The position numbers and the translations under genes were made by a program. From NCBI GenBank assembly GCA_021797295.1, contig JAKAAA010000045.1, positions 1 through 8,827 of the forward strand: a stretch of 8,827 nt of DNA, read 5' to 3'. This document shows, in pieces, positions 1-6,056 of the stretch; positions within the stretch are counted from its first letter, which is position 1; the number at the start of each line of letters is the position of its first letter. Below the pieces are notes generated by a model. That model was not told the DNA's origin. It made no database searches and was given only the letters and a program-made list of their open reading frames with translations. The DNA comes from Thermoplasmata archaeon. Its GTDB lineage: Archaea; Thermoplasmatota; Thermoplasmata; Thermoplasmatales; Thermoplasmataceae.

Positions 1-16
1 TGTAATCAGGGAATAA

Positions 17-580
17 TTATTTCAATATCAGGTGCAATCCATCGAACAGTATGTATATTGCAAATGCAAATATTATAGCTGCAGAAACAATTTTAATGTA
101 TTTTTCATAGCCTGTTCCAAAGCGCCATACAACATATGGAAATACTATTGTCCACACTACAATTCCGGAATATAAACCGGTAATGGAAAATATGCTCAGT
201 TCTTTGAGCAGGAAGAATCCAACTGTAAACCACCATATTATCTGAAAAGGGTTTGTCAATCCCATGGTTACACCTAAAACATAATTGCCTTTCCTTGTTT
301 TTGATGGCATTTTTGACCTGAGTATCGATATGCCCAGGTAAAGCATGAAAATACCACCTATTATGTATATAACTTTCAGAATTGCAGGGCTTATGATTCC
401 ATTGGTCAGAAATACTATGGCAAAAAATGTTAAATCCGCAGTCATTGCGCCTAAACCTACCAGTGTGCCATGAAGCGGGGATTTCAGCGCTTCGTTTGCA
501 ATAATTGAATTTACGGAACCGGGAGGGCCTGCAAGTGACAGTCCCAGCAGGATGCCTAAGCCATAGTCGTAAAGAAACAT
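17..580 (-). CDS. LysE/RhtB-family amino-acid exporter (small membrane protein)
   Basis: A 187-residue, very hydrophobic protein with about six predicted membrane segments, the size and topology usual for LysE/RhtB exporters, which move amino acids or related small molecules out of the cell. Visible family features are the N-terminal hydrophobic helix running into GPPG (residues 18-21), the glycine-rich stretch ending in GAMTADL (44-50), where the family has a G..tGD-type motif, a basic loop (RSKMPSKTRKG, about 88-98), and TNP (109-111) opening the fourth segment. The ATG at 580 is supported by a TATA-like box about 25 bases upstream. The gene is divergent from the amidohydrolase across a 187-base gap that must hold both promoters. 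It could export a product or a toxic excess of the amino acid handled by the neighbouring genes; that link is only contextual. Family is confident, substrate unknown. Confidence 0.85.
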   Translation of the reverse strand: MFLYDYGLGILLGLSLAGPPGSVNSIIANEALKSPLHGTLVGLGAMTADLTFFAIVFLTNGIISPAILKVIYIIGGIFMLYLGISILRSKMPSKTRKGNYVLGVTMGLTNPFQIIWWFTVGFFLLKELSIFSITGLYSGIVVWTIVFPYVVWRFGTGYEKYIKIVSAAIIFAFAIYILFDGLHLILK

Positions 581-600
581 CTATGGAAATATTATAAAGG

Positions 601-610
601 TATTTTAAAT
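601..610 (-). promoter_or_regulatory. TATA box of the LysE-family gene
   Basis: Read on the minus strand this is ATTTAAAATA, centred about 25 bases upstream of the ATG at 580. This is close to the archaeal TATA consensus and at the right distance for a leaderless or nearly leaderless transcript. A second AT-rich element (TTTATAAT, 591-598) is too near the start codon to be the box. Confidence 0.5.
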
Positions 611-741
611 CTTAACTCTACCAATTTATAGGTAATCTATATTAGCTATGAAAAAATTAAAAGTAATACCCTGTTGGCATACTCTGCTATAAGTCCAGTA
701 AATGTACTGGCAAACATAATTATTAACCTGCCGGATAGAGA

Positions 742-751
742 TTTATAGTAC
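742..751 (+). promoter_or_regulatory. TATA box of the amidohydrolase gene
   Basis: TTTATAGTAC begins 26 bases before the ATG at 768, preceded by a purine-rich stretch (GATAGAGA) that could be the BRE. The core TATAGTAC recurs at the identical distance (24 bases from its first base to the ATG) in front of the aminotransferase at 2089. The spacing implies a leaderless transcript. Confidence 0.55.
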
Positions 752-767
752 CGATTAATATAACATA

Positions 768-1937
768 ATGCGGTACAGTGGAAGAATTTTTGATGGAGAA
801 CACTTTCATGAAAAGGCAGAGATGGAAGTAAATGAGTCAACAGGAGAAATAGAATACGTTGAAGAAACTAAGAACAGTGATAAGGATTATGATGGGCTCA
901 CATTCTTGCCTGGGCTTATAGATGTACATACACATTTTTTTGGAACACCTACCAGGTCTTTAATGGACTGGATTCTTACTTCTGATGTGCTCCTTACATT
1001 ACGATCTTATCAGGATGCCCAAAAATTATTAAACGGGGGATTTACTACAATAAGAACACTGGGAGATAAAGTGTCGCTTGACATGGGGAAGGCTGAAAAA
1101 ATTGGGATGATAAAATCGCCACGGATAATATCTGCTGGTTTTTCACTTGCTGAAACCGGTGGAGATGATGACCCTAAAATGTTTACGCCGGAGGTAGCAA
1201 GGGAACTCTCATATTCATATTATTGTGATGGTCCCTGGGAATGCAGAAAAGCTGTCCGGATGAACCTTCGCAAGGGAGCTGAAGTGATAAAGGCATATGC
1301 ATCCAGGAGCTTTGTTGGAGGTGGGTTGATAAAGGAAGAATTTACAGTGGAAGAACTTTCTGCAATAGCAGATGAAGCACACAGGGCGCATATAAAGGCC
1401 ACTGCACATGCATATGGAAAGGATGCAATCACAAATACCATAGACGCAAATTTTGACAGCGTTGAGCATGGGCTGGAACTAACGGAAGACCACGTCAATA
1501 AAATGGTACATAAAGGAATGTATTACGTTCCTACATTGTCAGTATATAAGGTGAAACGTACAGATGTAAACCACTACAGGGATGCCATGATAAAGACACA
1601 TCTGGAAAAGGATATACAGCTCGCATACAGTTCAGGTGTTAAAATAGCTGCAGGCACAGATTATGTAGGCAGTGACGATGAACCCCACGGACAAAACTAC
1701 CGGGAGGCTGTCTATATATCTGAAGTTGTAGGGCCGCTTGATGCACTTAAATCAATTACATCTGTGGCAGCAGATTGTGTTGGCAGATCCGATATTGGAA
1801 GATTGATGAGGGGGAAGAAAGCAGACTTCATAGCAGTAAGAGGAGACCCGATGCAGGATGTATCACTTCTGAGGCCTGAAAACGTTGTTCTTGTAGTTAA
1901 GAATGGAAAAGTGGAAAAAAATACTCTCAATCATTGA
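768..1937 (+). CDS. Metal-dependent amidohydrolase, imidazolonepropionase/prolidase-like
   Basis: A 389-residue amidohydrolase-superfamily enzyme: a split N- and C-terminal beta-sandwich around a TIM barrel. All expected metal-site residues are visible: H54 and H56 in DVHTH after strand 1, K175 (VIKAY, the position of the bridging carboxylated lysine), H214 (TAHAYG), H234 (SVEHG) and D298 (AAGTDY). This pattern suggests a binuclear site. GGFTTIRTLGD (90-100) and the C-terminal IGRLMRGKKADFIAVRGDP (343-361) are typical of the imidazolonepropionase-like/Xaa-Pro dipeptidase-like group, which hydrolyses cyclic amides, amidines or X-Pro-type bonds. It is a soluble cytoplasmic protein with no signal peptide. 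The MRYSGRIFDG start matches the usual first strand and sits at leaderless distance from a TATA box. The next gene, an aminotransferase, has a similar promoter, suggesting a shared pathway. The substrate cannot be read from sequence. It is intact and of normal length. Confidence 0.9.
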   Translation: MRYSGRIFDGEHFHEKAEMEVNESTGEIEYVEETKNSDKDYDGLTFLPGLIDVHTHFFGTPTRSLMDWILTSDVLLTLRSYQDAQKLLNGGFTTIRTLGDKVSLDMGKAEKIGMIKSPRIISAGFSLAETGGDDDPKMFTPEVARELSYSYYCDGPWECRKAVRMNLRKGAEVIKAYASRSFVGGGLIKEEFTVEELSAIADEAHRAHIKATAHAYGKDAITNTIDANFDSVEHGLELTEDHVNKMVHKGMYYVPTLSVYKVKRTDVNHYRDAMIKTHLEKDIQLAYSSGVKIAAGTDYVGSDDEPHGQNYREAVYISEVVGPLDALKSITSVAADCVGRSDIGRLMRGKKADFIAVRGDPMQDVSLLRPENVVLVVKNGKVEKNTLNH

Positions 1938-1968
1938 GAATTATGCAAAACGGCTATAAAATTCCGTT
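1925..1968 (+). terminator. Tandem small hairpins at the end of the amidohydrolase gene
   Basis: TCTCAA (1925-1930) and TTGAGA (1934-1939) form a perfect 6-bp stem with a 3-base loop spanning the TGA stop (1935-1937). A second inverted repeat, AACGG (1949-1953) and CCGTT (1964-1968), follows 9 bases later with a 10-base loop. They could mark the transcript 3' end or protect it. No strong T-run follows directly, so a conventional terminator is uncertain; the T-rich stretch near 2037-2043 may serve instead. Confidence 0.35.
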
Positions 1969-2062
1969 CTTAACCATGATAATAAAAATGAGGATTAATG
2001 TGTTATTAAAATAAAATTATTATGTTGCCAATGGATCTTTTATTGCTGGTAATAAATATATT

Positions 2063-2072
2063 TCTATAGTAC
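2063..2072 (+). promoter_or_regulatory. TATA box of the aminotransferase gene
   Basis: TCTATAGTAC begins 26 bases before the ATG at 2089. The 8-mer TATAGTAC (2065-2072) has exactly the same sequence and start-codon distance as the element in front of the amidohydrolase. A more consensus-like AAATATAT at 2054-2061 is centred about 31 bases upstream and is the alternative box, which would give a short leader. Confidence 0.45.
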
Positions 2073-2088
2073 TCCATAATATGATATA

Positions 2089-3192
2089 ATGGCTATAACG
2101 TTCCAGGGAGGAAAAGGTTCCTATCTTTTCACCAGTGATGGAAATAAATTGGTAAATTTTTCGGAATCAAACAATATACTTGGTCAGATGAACGCGGAGA
2201 TAATAAATGCTATATACGAACATATTTCCACAAAACCCATTCATTACCCTCTAACTGTCTCATACAACAAATCAGCAGAAAATGTCATTTTAAGGCTTTC
2301 AGAACTAACAGGCATGCATGAATCCTCCGGCGTGTATTCGTCCTCCGGTAGCGAGGCGTGTGATATAGCCCTGACTACCCTTTCAGAACTCGGGCCTGTG
2401 ATAACAGTAAAAGGTGCATATCATGGTAAATCAGGACAGTATATTAACAAAAATAGGTACGATTTATTAAAGTATGGCAGAGAATTTGAAATACCGTTCC
2501 CAACTGGAAATGATGTAATGGATCGTATAAGGGATTTAGTAAATGCAGGTTCAACTTCCATAATAGTGGAACCTATACAGGTAGAAAGTGGCATACATTC
2601 TGTCTATCCTGATTTCTTTGCAGACCTGGCAAAAGAATTCCCTAATCTGATTGTTTGCGTTGATGAATCATACACAGGCATGGGAAAAACAGGGAAAGTG
2701 TTCTCATACCAGCTCTACTCGGGTGCGTTGCCAGATGTGGTGATTGTTGGAAAAGCAATAGGTGGCGGGCTTCCATTGGGTATAACATTATTCAATCATG
2801 AAATTGCAAGCAAAAGTAAATTCCTGCTTAGCCTCAGGAATGGGGTTTATGGTTCAACTTCTGGAAATCTACTTTCACTTAGCCTTGCATCGGTTATACT
2901 CGATCATGTTTCGGATTCGTCATTTCTAGCAGAGGTTTCCAGAAAGGGAAAAATGATAGGGGACATTCTAGAACCTATATCAGGTAAAAGACTAAGAGGC
3001 TCGGGGCTTATATGTGGGATAGGATTCCGGTCAAAAAGTGAAGCAACAAATTTTTCAGACGAGCTCGTCTCATCAGGCATTTTTGCTACAGCAATGGGCG
3101 ACGCAATCAGGATATCTCCTCCTCTAAATATAGAAAATAATGTTCTTAAAAATGCGATTGAAAAAATAAGGGAATTGATAGAAGGTCTTTAA
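2089..3192 (+). CDS. Class III PLP-dependent aminotransferase (short form)
   Basis: A 367-residue fold-type I, class III aminotransferase, moving an amino group (often an omega- or non-alpha-amino group) to a keto acid. Landmarks in order: SSGSEA (85-90, PLP-phosphate binding), YHG (111-113, stacking on the ring), EP (161-162), DES (192-194, D192 facing the pyridine nitrogen), the Schiff-base lysine K222 in GKAIGGGLPLG, GSTSGN (255-260), and R341-P345 near the C-terminus. It is shorter than the usual 400-450 residues. An in-frame TAA at 2077-2079 excludes any ATG further upstream, so the first 25-35 residues of typical members are truly absent. Where many members have DE(V/I)QTG this protein has DESYTG, with Tyr195 replacing the glutamine that contacts PLP, so the exact reaction is open (omega-aminotransferase, diaminobutyrate aminotransferase or an aminomutase-like enzyme). 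Its stop overlaps the stop of the convergent permease. Confidence 0.88.
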   Translation: MAITFQGGKGSYLFTSDGNKLVNFSESNNILGQMNAEIINAIYEHISTKPIHYPLTVSYNKSAENVILRLSELTGMHESSGVYSSSGSEACDIALTTLSELGPVITVKGAYHGKSGQYINKNRYDLLKYGREFEIPFPTGNDVMDRIRDLVNAGSTSIIVEPIQVESGIHSVYPDFFADLAKEFPNLIVCVDESYTGMGKTGKVFSYQLYSGALPDVVIVGKAIGGGLPLGITLFNHEIASKSKFLLSLRNGVYGSTSGNLLSLSLASVILDHVSDSSFLAEVSRKGKMIGDILEPISGKRLRGSGLICGIGFRSKSEATNFSDELVSSGIFATAMGDAIRISPPLNIENNVLKNAIEKIRELIEGL

Positions 3193-4601
3193 ACACTATC
3201 TCCCATATCCTCATTGCTGATTGCCACATTTCTCTTCCTGTATGCCACAAAAATTCCAATTAATATCCATACTATGATCACCGGTATGTCATATGCTATA
3301 GGCAGGGCAATACCCAGAAATGTGTAGTAGAAAATTATTATGATTGTGATTGTACCGACTGTTGGGGCAACAATATGCTTCACCACATTTAGTTGCTTGA
3401 GTTTTTTCATGAGGAAAGGTAGGCTCTGGTTTACTATGGCATGGTACAGCAGATTTGTAAATGTCAGTATTATAGACCAGAATACAATAGCATCAAACAT
3501 TCCTGTCAGAATACCGAAACGATAAACCATGAATGCCTGTGTAATAACACTGGCAATCACTGCAAAGATAAAAACGAATGTGATAGCTATGACAGGGCTT
3601 TTATATTTTTTATGCACCTTAGCAAAGGATTCAGGAAATATCTTATCCCTCCCAAGAGCATAAACAACCCTGGAAGCTGAATTTCCAAATGTTAGCGGTG
3701 AAGTTATCTGGCCCAGCAATGCGACAATAAGCACGGTTAGCGCAAAGCCTAATCCCATGTAATCCCTGGTAAGAACCAGCGCAGGAGCATAACTTGATGA
3801 AAGGGCTGCAAGGTGTGATGGAGATGTTCCCACTGTTATTGAATACATCATGAAAGTTTCGAATACTGCAGCTATGAGGATAGATGTAACTATGGCCTTT
3901 TTCATAACTGTCTTAGAAAATTTTGCCTCTTCACTGAATTGCACAACAGCCGAATAACCTATGTATGCGGTTAGTGGACCCGTCACCATGCCAACAAAGA
4001 ACCCATCTATTCCACCACTGGAATTCTTTATGTTGAAAGTACCAAGTGAGTTGTATTGTGTATGTGATACTATATAGATTCCAGCCGCAAGGACAAAGAC
4101 AATTTCAAGAATTCCAATTACTATGCTTATCCTTGTAGATAACTTAACCCCAAAGTAACTGATTAAGAAAACATATAACAGCACCAGGAAACTTGCTACG
4201 AATGGCACCCAGAAAGGCAGTGTTACACCAAATAGAGCGCTTGCGGTTACAGGGATAAGCCATCCAAACACCGTTGCAGATATGATCACAGGGCCCATCT
4301 GGGCTATAAATTGAATCCATGCGGTGCTTCTGGATAGCACTGCATTTCCTGTTGCTTTTTCCACAAACTTGTAGTATCCACCGGCATTGACTATCTTTGT
4401 GCTGAAAATATAGACTGCTATAACATTGAGGAACATAAGCGCCGTACCTATGATGAATGTCAGAGGAGCAGCTTCACCTGCATATGTCAGGGCTGTTGTG
4501 GATGAGATAATGTAGATATTTGCAGGAAAAATTGCAACCATCGAAATAAAAACAACTCCCCAGAAACCGATACTCCCTCTATTTAGAGTTCCGTTAGCCA
4601 T
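3189..4601 (-). CDS. APC-superfamily amino-acid permease
   Basis: A roughly 12-segment membrane transporter of the amino acid/polyamine/organocation superfamily, importing an amino acid or amine with a cation. In the 470-residue form chosen here, segment 1 is about residues 11-31 (GFWGVVFISMVAIFPAN), followed by the family motif AGGYYKFV (73-80) ahead of segment 3 and a dozen further hydrophobic stretches, ending in a basic tail (YRKRN) and acidic C-terminus. The open frame extends to an ATG at 4679 (496 residues), with another ATG at 4670. I prefer the ATG at 4601 because the upstream 26 residues are polar and non-conserved in character, and a near-consensus TATA box (TTTAAATAT) lies inside them at leaderless distance. 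A weaker ACTATAAG box would suit 4670. It is convergent with the aminotransferase (stops share TTAA) and is the likely uptake system for the nearby catabolic enzymes; substrate unknown. Confidence 0.88.
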   Translation of the reverse strand: MANGTLNRGSIGFWGVVFISMVAIFPANIYIISSTTALTYAGEAAPLTFIIGTALMFLNVIAVYIFSTKIVNAGGYYKFVEKATGNAVLSRSTAWIQFIAQMGPVIISATVFGWLIPVTASALFGVTLPFWVPFVASFLVLLYVFLISYFGVKLSTRISIVIGILEIVFVLAAGIYIVSHTQYNSLGTFNIKNSSGGIDGFFVGMVTGPLTAYIGYSAVVQFSEEAKFSKTVMKKAIVTSILIAAVFETFMMYSITVGTSPSHLAALSSSYAPALVLTRDYMGLGFALTVLIVALLGQITSPLTFGNSASRVVYALGRDKIFPESFAKVHKKYKSPVIAITFVFIFAVIASVITQAFMVYRFGILTGMFDAIVFWSIILTFTNLLYHAIVNQSLPFLMKKLKQLNVVKHIVAPTVGTITIIIIFYYTFLGIALPIAYDIPVIIVWILIGIFVAYRKRNVAISNEDMGDSV

Positions 4602-4620
4602 AGAGACATAAATATTTGAA

Positions 4621-4629
4621 ATATTTAAA
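4621..4629 (-). promoter_or_regulatory. TATA box of the permease gene
   Basis: On the minus strand this reads TTTAAATAT, the best match to an archaeal TATA box near this gene, centred 24 bases upstream of the ATG at 4601. If it is the real promoter, the longer 496-residue reading from 4679 cannot be made from this transcript. An alternative box, ACTATAAG on the minus strand (4691-4698), is centred about 25 bases before the ATG at 4670. Confidence 0.45.
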
Positions 4630-4679
4630 CTTTGGTGTGTATAATTGAGCGAAACACCGGTGTTACTCATGGTATCCAT

Positions 4680-5082
4680 ATATACCGGGACTTATAGTTA
4701 TCACGCATAGGGCTCATCTACTGGATTGTGCCCCTAATTCTGTATAATTATAAACTCTATGTTATCAATGAATTTATTGATGATAGCTTATACTTATATA
4801 AAAAAAGTTTTTTACCCCGCTTTTATCGAAAGTTAAACTTTTTGAAAATTTAAGAAAACTCTATTTTATCAATTTCTTTAAATAATATTCTGAATTTATT
4901 AATGCTTTCCCATATGAATTCTATATGATTGAATGAGCTGGGTATGGCAGTGAGAATACTGCGCGTGTCATACTAATACAACAATTGGGAAATTATTACA
5001 GAAATTCCTGCATCCTCTGAAATAGCAGATGAATAGCCACGTATAGATATATGCCATAAAAGTTGAAGAAAACTGGTGTTAA
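4680..5082. other. Gene-free stretch between permease and cyclodeaminase-family gene
   Basis: About 400 bases with no convincing gene. The left half (4740-4880) is extremely AT-rich and carries inverted repeats (listed separately) and the palindromic TATA-like TTATATAA (4794-4801). The right half (about 4929-5030) is less AT-rich and reads in one plus-strand frame as two short pieces separated by a single TAA (around ATG 4944, then from 4977 to a TAG at about 5034). This may be a decayed gene end, but I recognise no family and the pieces are very short. A-rich plus-strand stretches just left of 5082 (5055-5074) give T-rich sequence on the minus strand and could terminate the cyclodeaminase-family transcript. 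I see no tRNA or other RNA gene. Confidence 0.4.
4743..4841. repeat. Cluster of AT-rich inverted repeats upstream of the permease
   Basis: Four short dyads lie within 100 bases: TATAATTATA (4743-4752); ATCAAT and ATTGAT (4764-4769 and 4776-4781) around a 6-base spacer; AAAAAA-G-TTTTTT (4801-4813); and AAAGTT-A-AACTTT (4829-4841). AT-rich DNA gives such palindromes by chance, but the 6+6 pairs are perfect and clustered in the only long gap of the window. They could be operator sites for a dimeric regulator of the permease or transcript-end structures for the gene to the right. Confidence 0.35.
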
Positions 5083-5973
5083 TTATAGCAATGACATATT
5101 TTTAAGGATAATATACCCTGCAGCCAGGTCTTCCAATCCTATTCCAAGGCATTTGAAAACAGATTTGCTGTTTCTGTATTTATCAAGGTTTAACATAAAT
5201 TCTCCCAATGTAGTTATTTTACTCCTATCCCTTATATCGCTTATTTCTGATGATTCCATTGCTGATTGTTTAGAATTTTCCTCTATTACCAGCCTGGAGT
5301 TTTCAAACACATCCCTATCTGCTTCCCTTGAACCCAGAACATTGGAGCCGATCAGGTTTATATGGTAATTTTCAGGCAGCATGGAATAGTTAAATATTGG
5401 TTTTACCGTATCTGTTGCGGATGCGATGACGTCGGAATCCTTAAGGCATGAGAGGCCTTTAACAGGTTCAACGTTAATTCTAGATTTTTCTGCAAATTTC
5501 TTTGCATGTTCAAAGTTTCTTGAATATACATAAGCATTTTCCAGTTCGTAGTACTCTGAAATTGAATTCAACTGCGATTCGGATTGAAATCCTGATCCTA
5601 TAATTGTATAGTTGATTCTCTTTTTCTTTACCAGCATTGTTGTAACCATGGCTGAAATAGCCCCGGTCCTTATCTGCCCGAGAACATTTGCGTCCATTGC
5701 AAATAGTTTGCCAGGGTTTTCAGTACTGAACAGTATAACAAAAAACCGATAGCCGTTTTTTCCATACATATATGTTTTCAATCCTGCTATGCCGCGCCTT
5801 TCATAGAGTGCGGGCATTGTACTGAAAACAAAATCTTTTCCATTTATCCTGTCCCTGGGGCTAGAGTCAGATTCCCCCTTTCCATATGAAACAAAAGCTT
5901 CCTTTAACTCATCAACACATTCTTTTACAGGAAGGTTGTTTTTAACATCATTATCATCTATGTAGGTAATCAT
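5083..5973 (-). CDS. Ornithine cyclodeaminase/mu-crystallin family reductase
   Basis: A 296-residue NAD(P)-binding protein of the family that includes ornithine cyclodeaminase, archaeal alanine dehydrogenase, mu-crystallin (ketimine reductase), iminosuccinate reductase BhcD and EutC. Visible features: GLKTY with K66 (the conserved substrate lysine), RTGAISAM (102-109), the Rossmann turn IIGSGFQSESQL (124-135; family GxGxQA), HINLIGSN...READ (204-219) and the C-terminal FKCLGIGLEDLAAG (273-286). At the IG.D.pg..E position where ornithine cyclodeaminase has its acidic residue, this protein has Asn211; mu-crystallin has Ser there. That argues for an imine reductase or amino-acid dehydrogenase rather than a true cyclodeaminase. 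At 296 residues it is shorter than the usual 310-350. It is divergent from the racemase-family gene across 83 bases, a pairing resembling EutC/EutA. ATG 5973 has a TATA box at leaderless distance. Family is sure, reaction not. Confidence 0.88.
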   Translation of the reverse strand: MITYIDDNDVKNNLPVKECVDELKEAFVSYGKGESDSSPRDRINGKDFVFSTMPALYERRGIAGLKTYMYGKNGYRFFVILFSTENPGKLFAMDANVLGQIRTGAISAMVTTMLVKKKRINYTIIGSGFQSESQLNSISEYYELENAYVYSRNFEHAKKFAEKSRINVEPVKGLSCLKDSDVIASATDTVKPIFNYSMLPENYHINLIGSNVLGSREADRDVFENSRLVIEENSKQSAMESSEISDIRDRSKITTLGEFMLNLDKYRNSKSVFKCLGIGLEDLAAGYIILKNMSLL

Positions 5974-5989
5974 GATTTAACATATGATT

Positions 5990-5999
5990 ATTATATTTC
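5990..5999 (-). promoter_or_regulatory. TATA box of the cyclodeaminase-family gene
   Basis: The minus strand reads GAAATATAAT, starting 26 bases upstream of the ATG at 5973, with AATT just before it. It fits the same leaderless spacing seen at other genes in the window. Confidence 0.45.
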
Positions 6000-6020
6000 A
6001 ATTTTCCCGGAATAAAATCC

Positions 6021-6036
6021 ATAATAAATTAATTAA
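6021..6036 (+). promoter_or_regulatory. AT-rich promoter candidate of the racemase-family gene
   Basis: ATAATAAATTAATTAA lies 21-36 bases before the ATG at 6057. It is a weak TATA match. The AATAAATT part starts 26 bases before an out-of-frame ATG at 6050, so the transcript may begin a few bases upstream of the real start. A GGTGA (6039-6043) resembles a ribosome-binding site but is 13 bases from the start at 6057. Confidence 0.3.
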
Positions 6037-6056
6037 CGGTGAAGAAATTATGAATT

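Noticed and set aside
646..840. A 64-codon minus-strand open frame overlapping the amidohydrolase start.
   Set aside because: It covers the divergent promoter region and the antisense of the amidohydrolase N-terminus, with no family features.
768..1937. The amidohydrolase as the aminofutalosine deaminase of the menaquinone pathway.
   Set aside because: It has the bridging-lysine pattern of a binuclear imidazolonepropionase/prolidase-like enzyme rather than a mononuclear deaminase, and lies about 5 kb from the mqn genes with unrelated genes between.
2028..2049. A possible hairpin (CCAAT ... ATTGCTGG) before the aminotransferase.
   Set aside because: The arms pair only with unpaired bases, too weak to call.
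5063..5368. A 101-codon plus-strand open frame.
   Set aside because: It lies almost wholly opposite the well-supported cyclodeaminase-family gene, and its translation is low-complexity Leu/Ser-rich.
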